Assembly (NCBI RefSeq): GCF_009708005.2
Contig: NZ_CP052757.1
Location: 558,001 to 622,000 of the forward strand
Source of the DNA: Cellulosimicrobium protaetiae
Lineage (GTDB): Bacteria; Actinomycetota; Actinomycetes; Actinomycetales; Cellulomonadaceae
DNA length: 64,000 bases
Direction: 5' to 3'
Shown: one piece after another, positions 7,223 through 14,366 of the stretch
Layout: each line of letters starts with the position of its first letter
How positions within the stretch are numbered: the first letter of the stretch is position 1
Program-made: the position numbers and the translations under genes
The notes under the pieces: model-generated
Database searches by the model: none
Told to the model about the DNA's origin: nothing
What the model saw: only the letters and a program-made list of their open reading frames with translations

Positions 7223-8569
7223 ATGTCCCACCCCACCGAGCCGTACGAGCCGGTCGACGACCACACCGTCATGCGGCCGCCGCGTCGGTACGGGGAGGAC
7301 GGCGGGTCGGGCTTCGGCGGGTCGGGCTCCCCGGGCTACGCGAGCCCGCACGCGCAGGCTCCGTACGACACCGACCCCTACGGCCGGGCGGCGGCCGCCC
7401 CCCAGGGGCCTGGCTACCCGGGCTCCGGCCGCCCCGGTCGGGACCCGCACGCGACGCTCCCGCCGACGGACACCGGCGCGACCTGGCCTCCTGCCGGCAC
7501 GGCCCCCGGGTACCCGCCGCCCCCGCTGCCCGCGCCCTACGCGGGCGCGCAGGGCGCGCGGGGCCCGCACGCTCCGTACGGCACCCCGACGGCCCCGTAC
7601 GCGACGCCGTCCGGCCCGCCGTCTGGCCCGCAGTACGGCGCACCGGACGACGCGACGGTCGTGCCGGGGCCGCCCGTACCGCCGTCGGACCCGTACGGCT
7701 TCTCCCCGTACGCGACGCCGCCCGGACGCGGCTCGCGCAAGTGGCTCGTGCCCGTCCTCGCGGGCGTCGGCGCGTTCGTCGTCGTCGCGGGCGGCCTCGG
7801 CGTGTGGCTCGCCGTGCGCGACGACGCCCCGCCCGCACCCGCGCCGACCACCGCGGAGCCCGCCCCCGCGACGGACGCGCCGGACGATCCGGTCGCGACC
7901 GACGAGCCGGAGGCGACCGAGGAGCCCGTCGACACGGACGTCACCGACGACGAGCCGTGGCTCGAGCAGCAGTACCGCGCGGGCGCGGAAATGGACCCGG
8001 AGTCGGGCCCCGCGCTCGCGCCGATGTCGTGGGACTACTTCTCCGACAACGACTACCTGGTCAACGAGGACCGCATCGCGCTCACGGCCCGCCGCGACTT
8101 CGCGTGCGACGACCTGCCCGCGATCCCCGCGATCGAGGCGCTCGCGGGGTCGTGCCAGGCCGGGTTCGAGGCCCGCGTCGTGTCCGACGACGGCCCGACC
8201 CTCGCGCTCGACGTCGTCCTGGTCGACGTCGGGTCGAAGGAGGAGGCGGAGCGCCTGGCGGCCGCCTTCAACGACGCACCGGAGGGCGATCCGCTCACCG
8301 ACACCACGGGACCTGCCCACCCGACCCTCGCCGCCGCGGTGCCCCAGCCGGGGTTCGAGGGCACGTACGCGCTGCTCGACGACGGCGACTCGCCCGCGGT
8401 CATGGTCAGTACCGGGACCGTCGTCCTGATGTACCGGCTCGGGATCGACGACGGGCTGGAGCGTGACCAGATCCTGCCCGTCGCGCAGGCCGTCGGGTTC
8501 GTCGTCACGGACCACGAGCTCGCGAAGTCGTTCGGCGACAAGAAGTGGCTGGACACGAAGGCAGGCTGA
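7223..8569 (+). CDS. Proline-rich single-pass membrane protein
   Basis: 448 residues. The start at 7223 follows GAGAGG and lies beyond the terminator hairpin; an upstream in-frame ATG at 7100 falls inside that hairpin and was rejected. The first ~170 residues are a disordered Pro/Gly/Tyr-rich cytoplasmic tail (many PYG, YAT and GYP motifs). A transmembrane helix follows (LVPVLAGVGAFVVVAGG), then an Ala/Pro/Glu/Thr linker and an extracellular domain of about 200 residues with two Cys (DFACDDLP and AGSCQAGF). The layout resembles actinobacterial envelope proteins of unknown role. No enzymatic motif was recognised. Confidence 0.8.
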   Translation: MSHPTEPYEPVDDHTVMRPPRRYGEDGGSGFGGSGSPGYASPHAQAPYDTDPYGRAAAAPQGPGYPGSGRPGRDPHATLPPTDTGATWPPAGTAPGYPPPPLPAPYAGAQGARGPHAPYGTPTAPYATPSGPPSGPQYGAPDDATVVPGPPVPPSDPYGFSPYATPPGRGSRKWLVPVLAGVGAFVVVAGGLGVWLAVRDDAPPAPAPTTAEPAPATDAPDDPVATDEPEATEEPVDTDVTDDEPWLEQQYRAGAEMDPESGPALAPMSWDYFSDNDYLVNEDRIALTARRDFACDDLPAIPAIEALAGSCQAGFEARVVSDDGPTLALDVVLVDVGSKEEAERLAAAFNDAPEGDPLTDTTGPAHPTLAAAVPQPGFEGTYALLDDGDSPAVMVSTGTVVLMYRLGIDDGLERDQILPVAQAVGFVVTDHELAKSFGDKKWLDTKAG

Positions 8570-8588
8570 GCGCGCCTCGACGATCAGG

Positions 8589-9167
8589 TCACGCACGGTC
8601 CGACGTGCGGCCTGCCCCGTCCTGACCGGTCGGGTGCAGGCCGTCGACGAGCACCGAGAGGAAGTAGGGCCAGCGCAGGGGGTCGCCGGTCGCGCAGGCG
8701 CCCTGGTAGGCGGCCGTCATGAGCCCGACGACGTCGCGGCCGGTGAGGTCCGCGCGGACCGCCCCGGCGTCCTGGGCGCGCCGGACGAGCAGGTCGGCGA
8801 TCTGCTCCAGCCGCAGGCGGCGGTCGGTCAGTCCCGGGACCTGCTGCTCCGCGGCGGCCGCGACCTGGCAGAACGCGAGATCCCGCGCCTGGAGCTCGAC
8901 TCCCGCGGCCACGAACTCGCGCAGCGCGGTGAGCGGGTCCGGCTCGGCGAGGAGGGTCTCCGCGCGGGCGGCGAGGTCGTCGATCAGCCCGGCGACGACG
9001 GTCACGACGAGCTCGTCCTTGGACGCGAAGTGCCGGAAGACGGTGCCCTTGGCCACGCCGGCGCGGTCGGCGATCGCGGCGACCGGGACGTCGAGCCCTG
9101 ACTCGGCCAGCACGCTCCCCGCGGCACGGACCAGCGACTCGCGGTTGCGCACGGCGTCTGCCCGCAC
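8589..9167 (-). CDS. TetR/AcrR-family transcriptional repressor
   Basis: 192 residues from a GTG at 9167, chosen because GGAGG sits 8 nt upstream and the product then begins just before the helix-turn-helix. The N-terminal HTH (VAAIADRAGVAKGTVFRHF) is classic TetR, and the C-terminal ligand domain resembles the AcrR/SbtR type, with Leu/Ala-rich helices and AAYQGACATG. It is divergent from the SDR gene at 9283, with a near-perfect palindrome between them, so it very likely represses both itself and the SDR. The inducer is unknown, but the partner suggests a small carbonyl or lipophilic compound. Confidence 0.88.
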   Translation of the reverse strand: MRADAVRNRESLVRAAGSVLAESGLDVPVAAIADRAGVAKGTVFRHFASKDELVVTVVAGLIDDLAARAETLLAEPDPLTALREFVAAGVELQARDLAFCQVAAAAEQQVPGLTDRRLRLEQIADLLVRRAQDAGAVRADLTGRDVVGLMTAAYQGACATGDPLRWPYFLSVLVDGLHPTGQDGAGRTSDRA

Positions 9168-9189
9168 GTGGACCACCTCCTCGCCGACG

Positions 9190-9256
9190 ACGGTACCACG
9201 CAACATGACCAGGTGGTCATCTTGCGTGGTACCGTCGAAGGTGACCACCTGGTCAT
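9190..9256. promoter_or_regulatory. TetR operator region: 46-bp palindrome plus second site
   Basis: ACGGTACCACGCAA (9190-9203) and its exact complement TTGCGTGGTACCGT (9222-9235) enclose ATGACCAGGTGGTCAT (9205-9220), itself dyad-symmetric except for the central two bases. A second core, GTGACCACCTGGTCAT, lies at 9241-9256, 36 bp downstream. Both cores have TGACCA/TGGTCA arms, a typical TetR-family spacing. They lie between the divergent TetR and SDR genes. Confidence 0.8.
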
Positions 9257-9282
9257 CTTATTTCGACACGGAGGAGCGGGAC

Positions 9283-10023
9283 ATGGACATGACGGGAAGC
9301 AGGGCTCTGGTCGTCGGGGCGTCGTCCGGCATCGGGGCCGCGGTCGCGCGGACCCTCGCGGCCGCGGGGGCCGAGGTCGTCGCGGCGGGCCGCCGCCTCG
9401 ACAGGCTCGAGCAGGTCGCGGCCGACGCGGCGCACCTGCGCGGAAGCGTCGGGGCGCTCGTCCTCGACGTCGCGGACGAGGCCTCCGCGCGTGCCGGGGT
9501 CGCCGAGGCGGCGGAACGGCTCGGCGGGCTCGACGTCGTGGTCAACAACGCCGGGGTCATGCTGAGCAGCCCGGTGCAGACAGCCGACCCCGCCGAGTGG
9601 GAGCGGATGACCCGCACCAACCTCCTCGGCACGCTCCACGTCTCGCACGCAGCGCTGCCGCACCTGCTCGCGAGCCGGGGCACCCTGGTGCAGACCTCGT
9701 CGACGTCGGGGCGGACGGCGTCCGCGGGCTCGGGGGTCTACGCCGCGACGAAGCACGGCGTCAACGCGTTCTCCGAGGCGCTGCGCCAGGAGGTCGCCGC
9801 CCAGGGCGTCCGGGTCGTCGTCGTCGAGCCCGGCATGGTGGACACCGAGCTCGCGAGCCACCTGACCGACCCCGCGATGCGCACCCTGGCCGCGCAGATC
9901 GCCGGAGAGATCCGGGTCCTGGACCCCCAGGACGTCGCCGACGCCGTGCTCTTCGCGGTGAGCCGTCCGGCGCACGTCTCCGTGAACGAGATCCTGCTGC
10001 GTCCCACGGCCCAGGTGCGCTGA
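9283..10023 (+). CDS. Short-chain dehydrogenase/reductase (SDR)
   Basis: A classical SDR of 246 residues, the usual length. It carries the Rossmann motif GASSGIG near residue 13, NNAGVM, a Ser in the QTSSTSG strand and the YxxxK active site (YAATK). The downstream PGMVDTEL follows the family pattern. Arg residues after the first beta strand (AGRRLDR) favour NADP(H). The start at 9283 follows GGAGGAGCGGG; an alternative in-frame ATG two codons later is possible. It is divergent from the TetR gene and probably controlled by it through the palindromes at 9190-9256. Substrate unknown. Confidence 0.88.
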   Translation: MDMTGSRALVVGASSGIGAAVARTLAAAGAEVVAAGRRLDRLEQVAADAAHLRGSVGALVLDVADEASARAGVAEAAERLGGLDVVVNNAGVMLSSPVQTADPAEWERMTRTNLLGTLHVSHAALPHLLASRGTLVQTSSTSGRTASAGSGVYAATKHGVNAFSEALRQEVAAQGVRVVVVEPGMVDTELASHLTDPAMRTLAAQIAGEIRVLDPQDVADAVLFAVSRPAHVSVNEILLRPTAQVR

Positions 10024-10088
10024 CGGCCCGGTCCGCGGGTGCTGGGTACGCTGAGGGCGGTGAGCGATCCCCGCGGGAAGAGGTCCGC

Positions 10089-10637
10089 ATGAGAGCCAGG
10101 CCCGTGCCCCAGCCCGCGCTCGACCGCATGGTCCCGTTCGGCGGGCACCCCGTCGTGGTGGGCGTCGTCCCGGGCGGCGACCCGCTCGTGGTCCGGACGG
10201 CCGCGGCCTGGGCGAGCGCCGTCGGCTCCCGCGTCGTCGCCGCCTACGCCGACACCTCCCGCCACGTCGTGGCGGAGCACGCCGACGGCTCGGTGACGCA
10301 CGCGTCGCTCGACCCCGACTCCGCCGACGACTCCTGGCAGGACGTCGAGGCGCGGCTCCGGGCCGAGATCGAGGAGACTCTGCGGGGTGCGGGCGTGGCG
10401 TGGGACCTGCGCTACCTCGCGGGACGCCCCGACCGGGCGCTGACGCACCTGGCGCGGGCCGTCGAGGCGGCGGTGATCGTCGTCGGGACGCGCGCGCCGG
10501 GGTCGACCGCCCACCTGCGCGAGCTCGTCGAGGGGTCCGTCGCCGCGCACCTCGCCCACCACCAGCACCGGCCTGTGCTCACGGTGCCGCTCGCGGTCGT
10601 CGACTGGAAGGAGCTCCGGACGCCGTGGGAGACGTGA
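10089..10637 (+). CDS. Universal stress protein (UspA-like)
   Basis: 182 residues of the Usp fold: VVVGVVPGGDPLVVRTAAAWA at the first strand, a central DLRYLAGRPDRALTHLA, and the ATP-binding-like VIVVGTRAPG...ELVEGSVAAHLAHHQHRPVLTVP at the C-terminus, which matches the G-2x-G-9x-G(S) pattern of nucleotide-binding Usp proteins. A 20-residue N-terminal extension precedes the domain. It ends inside the start region of the first CrcB gene and overlaps it, so the three may be one transcript. Usp proteins modulate stress responses; a specific link to fluoride is not established. Confidence 0.8.
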   Translation: MRARPVPQPALDRMVPFGGHPVVVGVVPGGDPLVVRTAAAWASAVGSRVVAAYADTSRHVVAEHADGSVTHASLDPDSADDSWQDVEARLRAEIEETLRGAGVAWDLRYLAGRPDRALTHLARAVEAAVIVVGTRAPGSTAHLRELVEGSVAAHLAHHQHRPVLTVPLAVVDWKELRTPWET

Positions 10638-11071
10638 GGCGCAGGACCCCCGTCCTCGCGCTCGCGGGCCTCGTCGCGCTCGGTGGAGCGGTCGGCACGA
10701 CGGCGCGGGCGCTCCTCGAGCAGGCGTTCGTGCTCGTGCCCGGGTCGTGGCCGTGGACGACGTTCTGGATCAACCTCGCCGGGTCGTTCGTGCTCGGTGC
10801 GCTGCTGGAGACGTTGCTGCGCTCGGGCCCGGACGCCGGGTGGCGTCGCGGCGTCCGGCTCGGCTGCGGGACGGGTGTGCTCGGCGGGTTCACGACGTAC
10901 TCGACGTTCGTCGTCGAGGTCGAGCGCCTGGCGAGCGGGGGGAGCGCGGCGCTCGGCGTGGCCTACGCCCTGGTGAGCGTCGCGCTCGGCGTCGCGGCGG
11001 CGGTGGCCGGGATCGCGCTCGCCGCGGCGGTCCGACGGCGGCTGGTCGCCCGGGGCGGCGGTGCCCGGTGA
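10625..11071 (+). CDS. crcB: CrcB/Fluc fluoride channel, first subunit
   Basis: 148 residues with four membrane helices. Family hallmarks are GGAVGTTARALLEQ at the N-terminus, TFWINLAGSFVLGALLETL in helix 2 (Asn of the fluoride pore) and GVLGGFTTYSTFVVE in helix 3 (the TTYSTF sodium/Phe-box segment). GTG at 10625 (11 nt after GGAAGGAG) or GTG at 10634 could be the start. The second CrcB gene overlaps its stop by 4 bp; paired genes of this kind encode antiparallel heterodimeric fluoride channels in Gram-positive bacteria. Confidence 0.88.
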   Translation: MGDVRRRTPVLALAGLVALGGAVGTTARALLEQAFVLVPGSWPWTTFWINLAGSFVLGALLETLLRSGPDAGWRRGVRLGCGTGVLGGFTTYSTFVVEVERLASGGSAALGVAYALVSVALGVAAAVAGIALAAAVRRRLVARGGGAR

Positions 11072-11445
11072 CCGGGGTCCCGGAGCTGGCGCTCGTCGCG
11101 GTCGCGGGAGGGCTCGGCGCGGCGTCCCGGTTCCTGCTCGACACCCTCGTGGCGCGGCACAACCGCTGGTCGACGCCGCTCGGGACGGTCGTCGTCAACG
11201 TCACCGCGTGCTTCCTGCTGGGGCTGCTCACGGGCTGGGGCGTGACGCACCCGGGCCACGGGGACGTCGCGGCGGTGCTCGGCATCGGGTTCCTCGGGGG
11301 CTACTCGACGTTCTCGACCGCGTCGGTCGAGGGTGCGCGCCTCCTGCTCGCGGGCCGCGGCGCCGTCGCCCTGCTGCACGCGCTCGGGATGCTCGTCGTG
11401 TGCGTGGCGGCTGCGGTGACGGGGATCGCGCTCGGGAGCGCGTGA
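11068..11445 (+). CDS. crcB: CrcB/Fluc fluoride channel, second subunit
   Basis: 125 residues, four predicted helices. Motifs: GGLGAASRFLLD, PLGTVVVNVTACFLLGLL (pore Asn) and GFLGGYSTFSTASVE, the second copy of the family's core. The GTG start overlaps the stop of the first crcB gene (GTGA). The tandem pair would export fluoride, protecting cytoplasmic enolase and pyrophosphatase. No fluoride riboswitch was found upstream. Confidence 0.88.
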   Translation: MTGVPELALVAVAGGLGAASRFLLDTLVARHNRWSTPLGTVVVNVTACFLLGLLTGWGVTHPGHGDVAAVLGIGFLGGYSTFSTASVEGARLLLAGRGAVALLHALGMLVVCVAAAVTGIALGSA

Positions 11446-11462
11446 CCGGCCCGTCGAACTGT

Positions 11463-11511
11463 GCAACCCCAGGGTTGCGCCCATCCGGAACTTGTGCAAC
11501 TCTAAGGTTGC
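11463..11511. promoter_or_regulatory. Tandem dyads, probable ArsR operators
   Basis: Two 16-bp dyads, GCAACCCCAGGGTTGC (11463-11478) and GCAACTCTAAGGTTGC (11496-11511), share arms GCAAC/GTTGC. Their starts are 33 bp apart, almost exactly three helical turns. The second ends 35 bp before the AHSA1 start. The regulator encoded by the second gene of the operon is the obvious candidate to bind. Confidence 0.75.
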
Positions 11512-11546
11512 ATCAACGTCGACCTTCCCCACGGAGAGGAAGCACC

Positions 11547-12032
11547 ATGACCACCACCAACGAGCCGGCCGTCGTCGACCGCGAGTCGTACACCGTGTCC
11601 CGGACGGTGACCATCGACGCCCCGGCGGCACGCGTCTGGGCCGCGCTCACCCAGGAGGACCTCATCAGCGGCTGGTTCGGCCAGCGGACCGAGCTGCCCG
11701 ACCTGCGCGTCGGCGGCGAGGGCGTGTTCAGCTGGCCGGACGAGCCCGACGTCCAGGTGCGGATCGAGGAGTACGACCCCACGACGACGTTCGCCTTCCG
11801 GTGGGGGACGCCGGTGGGGCAGGTCATGGACGAGTCCACCTCGACCGTCGCCCGCTTCACGCTCGAACCCCAGGGGTCGACGACCGTCCTGCGCGTCGTC
11901 GAGACCGGCTTCGACCTCGTCGCGGACCCCGACGGGCTCCTCGAGAGCCACCAGCAGGGCTGGACGGACGAGCTCGACGAGCTCGTCGCGCTCCTCGAGG
12001 GTGCGCTCGCGGTCGAGGGCGGTCGCGCGTGA
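11547..12032 (+). CDS. SRPBCC/AHSA1-family protein
   Basis: 161 residues with the START-like AHSA1 fold: TVTIDAPAARVWAALTQEDLISGWFG at the start (hydrophobic-cavity entrance), GVFSWPDEPDVQVRIEEYDP and RVVETGFD later, and a C-terminal helix HQQGWTDELDELVALLE. Such proteins bind hydrophobic ligands or act in stress responses; in actinobacteria they are very often co-transcribed with an ArsR regulator. Here the ArsR gene overlaps the stop by 4 bp. The start at 11547 follows GGAGAGGAAGC. The two dyads upstream suggest negative autoregulation of the pair. Confidence 0.85.
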   Translation: MTTTNEPAVVDRESYTVSRTVTIDAPAARVWAALTQEDLISGWFGQRTELPDLRVGGEGVFSWPDEPDVQVRIEEYDPTTTFAFRWGTPVGQVMDESTSTVARFTLEPQGSTTVLRVVETGFDLVADPDGLLESHQQGWTDELDELVALLEGALAVEGGRA

Positions 12033-12349
12033 CCGCACCCGTGACGGAGCTCGCTCCCGTGTTCTCGGCCCTCGCGGACGACACCCGGTGGCGGATCCTC
12101 CAGGAGCTCGGCAGCGCGGACCTCTCGGCGTCCGCGCTCGCCGAGCGGCTGCCCGTGAGCCGTCAGGCCATCGCGAAGCACCTGCGCGTGCTCGCGGAGG
12201 TGGGCCTCGTCGAGTCCGTCCGGGTGGGCCGGGAGGTCCGCTACCGCGCCGTCGGCGCCCGGCTGGAGGAGACCGCGCGGGCGATCGAGGCCATCGGCGC
12301 GGCGTGGGACCGCCGTCTCGCGGCGATCAAGCGCATCGCGGAGTCGTAG
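12029..12349 (+). CDS. ArsR-family winged-helix regulator
   Basis: 106 residues from a GTG overlapping the preceding stop (GTGA). The sequence is FSALADDTRWRILQELG, then the recognition helix LPVSRQAIAKHLRVLAEVGLVE and wing VGREVRYRA, typical of ArsR proteins paired with AHSA1 partners. No Cys or His cluster is present, so it is unlikely to be a metal sensor. It probably represses its own operon via the 16-bp dyads at 11463-11511 and responds to a ligand or stress not identifiable here. Confidence 0.87.
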   Translation: MTAPVTELAPVFSALADDTRWRILQELGSADLSASALAERLPVSRQAIAKHLRVLAEVGLVESVRVGREVRYRAVGARLEETARAIEAIGAAWDRRLAAIKRIAES

Positions 12350-12440
12350 CCGCGGTCGTCACGATCCCGGCGCGGGGCAGGCCTGGCTCGAGCGCGGTCG
12401 CGACGAGCCTCGGCGGAGCGCCGGGCCTGGCGGCGCGCTC

Positions 12441-13094
12441 TCACCGGGCGCCGAGGCCCGCCTCGTGCGCGAGGATCGCGGTCTGCGTCCGGTTCACGGT
12501 GCCCAGCTTCGTCATGGCGTGCGCCAGGTAGGCCTTGACCGTCGACTCGGCGAGATACAGCCGTCGGGCGATCTCGGCGTTGGAGAGCCCGTCCGCGAGC
12601 GCCCCGACCACCTCCCGCTCCTGGGGTGCGAGCGCGCCGAGGCGGCGCTGCGCGTCGGCGCGCCGGGCGGTTGCGTCGCCGCCCGCGGCGGCGAGCAGGT
12701 GCCGCGCGACGGCGGGGGAGAGGATCGCGTCGCCCGCGACCGCGGCGCGGATGCCGTGGTGCAGCTCTTCGGGCGTCGAGTCCTTGAGCAGGTAGCCGAC
12801 GGCGCCGGCGCGCAGGGCGGGCAGCACGTACTCGTCGCTGAGGAAGCTCGTCAGCACGACGACGGCGGTCTCCGGGTGCTCGCGGTGGACCGCCACGAGC
12901 GCGTCCAGCCCGTCCATCACGGGCATCTGCATGTCGAGCAGGAGGGCGTCGGGGCGCAGCTCGCGGACGAGCTCGACCGCGCGGGCGCCGTCACCTCCCT
13001 CACCGACCACCTCGAGGTCCGGGGCGGTCCCGATCAGGCGCACGACCCCGGCGCGCAGGAGCGCCTCGTCGTCGACGACGACCACGCGGATCAT
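12441..13094 (-). CDS. NarL/FixJ-type response regulator
   Basis: 217 residues. Receiver domain first: VVVVDDEALLR, phospho-acceptor Asp in LLLDMQMPVMDG (about residue 53), VVVLTSF and the Lys in GYLLKDS. A LuxR-type HTH follows (LAPQEREVVGALADGLSNAE, ESTVKAYLAHAMTKLG). Its ATG overlaps the kinase stop by 4 bp, so kinase and regulator are translationally coupled. No target operon is evident; the divergent thioester-domain surface protein at 14367 is the nearest candidate. Confidence 0.9.
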   Translation of the reverse strand: MIRVVVVDDEALLRAGVVRLIGTAPDLEVVGEGGDGARAVELVRELRPDALLLDMQMPVMDGLDALVAVHREHPETAVVVLTSFLSDEYVLPALRAGAVGYLLKDSTPEELHHGIRAAVAGDAILSPAVARHLLAAAGGDATARRADAQRRLGALAPQEREVVGALADGLSNAEIARRLYLAESTVKAYLAHAMTKLGTVNRTQTAILAHEAGLGAR

Positions 13095-14215
13095 GCCGTC
13101 CTCCTCGGGAGCGTCGCCCGCAGCCGGTAGCCGCCGGGGGGCGTGGGTCCGGACTCCAGGGTGCCGCCCAGGAGCTCGACCCGCTCGCGCAGGCCGACGA
13201 GGCCGAAGCCTCCGGTCGTGAGCCCGGTCGGCGGGGAGGTCGGCGGTGCGTTGTCGACCGTGACGCGCACGCCGCCCTCGACCGGCGACACCTCCACGGT
13301 GGTGGACGCCCCCGGGGCGTGCCGCACGGCGTTCGTCAGACCCTCGCTGACGACGCGTTCCACCGTCCGGTCCACGAGGTCCGGCGGAGACGACGACTGC
13401 GCCGAGATCTCGACCCGGACGGGCTGGCCGGCGGTGCGCGCCTCCTCGGCGAGGGCCGCGATCGCGGCGGGACCGGCCGAGCCGGTGCCGCGCGCGGACC
13501 CGCCCGTGCCCGGGGCAGGCTCGGGTGCGTCCGCCGTGAGCGCCGTGAGGACCTGCCGCATCTCGGCGAGCGCCGCACGGCCGCTCGTGCCGATCTCGTC
13601 CGCGAGACGACGGACGTCGGCGTCCTCCGTCGTCGTCGCGAGCACCTCCGCCTCGACGACGGCGTAGCTCACCCGGTGGGAGACGACGTCGTGCAGCTCG
13701 CGGGCGAGCCGGGCTCGCTCGGCCGCCCGCGCCGTCACCTCGGCGCTCGCCGCGGCCCGGCGGTCCGCCTCGGCGCGCGAGCGCTCGGCGCGACCCGCGA
13801 CGTACGCGAACAGGATCATGAGCGTCGCCGCCCAGAGGGCCGACGGTCCCGAGCGCTCGGCCGTGAGCCGCCACGCCGGCCACGTCACGGCGACGACGCC
13901 GAGCACCGCGGCCCCGCTGGTGCGGGAGGACCGGACCTCGGTCCCCACGGTGTAGAGCGCGGCGAGGGTCGCGACAGCCGGGGAGACGAACGACAGCACG
14001 ACGCACGCGCCCAGGACGGCGAGGGGGTACCGCCGCCGGGCGAGGAGCAGGGCCGACGCCGCGAGCTGGGCGGCGATCTCCGGCCCCGCCGACGCCCATC
14101 CCAGCCCGGACGACGCGCGCAGCATGACGAGGAGCGCCCCGGCGGCCCCGCTGGAGACCGCGACGAGGACGTCGGCCCGCGAGACCTGGACCCCCACGCC
14201 GCTCAGGCTAGCCAC
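13091..14215 (-). CDS. Membrane sensor histidine kinase (HisKA_3 type)
   Basis: About 374 residues from a GTG at 14215; a GTG at 14197 is an equally plausible start, and both lack a strong ribosome-binding site. The N-terminal third has four to five hydrophobic helices without a large extracellular sensor, as in NarL-partner 'intramembrane' kinases. The phospho-acceptor His lies in LARELHDVVSHRVSYAV. The HATPase has VVSEGLTNAVRHAPG (N-box) and GFGLVGLRERVELLGG (G-box). An open frame continues 200 residues upstream, but as low-complexity Gly/Ala/Ser antisense to the thioester protein, and was rejected. Confidence 0.87.
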   Translation of the reverse strand: MASLSGVGVQVSRADVLVAVSSGAAGALLVMLRASSGLGWASAGPEIAAQLAASALLLARRRYPLAVLGACVVLSFVSPAVATLAALYTVGTEVRSSRTSGAAVLGVVAVTWPAWRLTAERSGPSALWAATLMILFAYVAGRAERSRAEADRRAAASAEVTARAAERARLARELHDVVSHRVSYAVVEAEVLATTTEDADVRRLADEIGTSGRAALAEMRQVLTALTADAPEPAPGTGGSARGTGSAGPAAIAALAEEARTAGQPVRVEISAQSSSPPDLVDRTVERVVSEGLTNAVRHAPGASTTVEVSPVEGGVRVTVDNAPPTSPPTGLTTGGFGLVGLRERVELLGGTLESGPTPPGGYRLRATLPRRTA

Positions 14216-14366
14216 GGGAGGGCGACCGGGCCCGTCGGGCGGGCCGTGCGGAGTCGACTTTCGGAGGTACTCGTCGCCCCCGTTCGGGCGTGCCGGACGA
14301 GTGCCCCCGGGGCGGAACGTGGAGTCATCGGGAGACACCCGCCACGACAGCCAGAGGAGCTCCACC

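Noticed and set aside
10024-10088. Fluoride riboswitch before the crcB genes
   Set aside because: The 65-nt leader lacks the conserved GGNGAUGG and ACCU-type motifs; the crcB genes follow the Usp gene without a gap.
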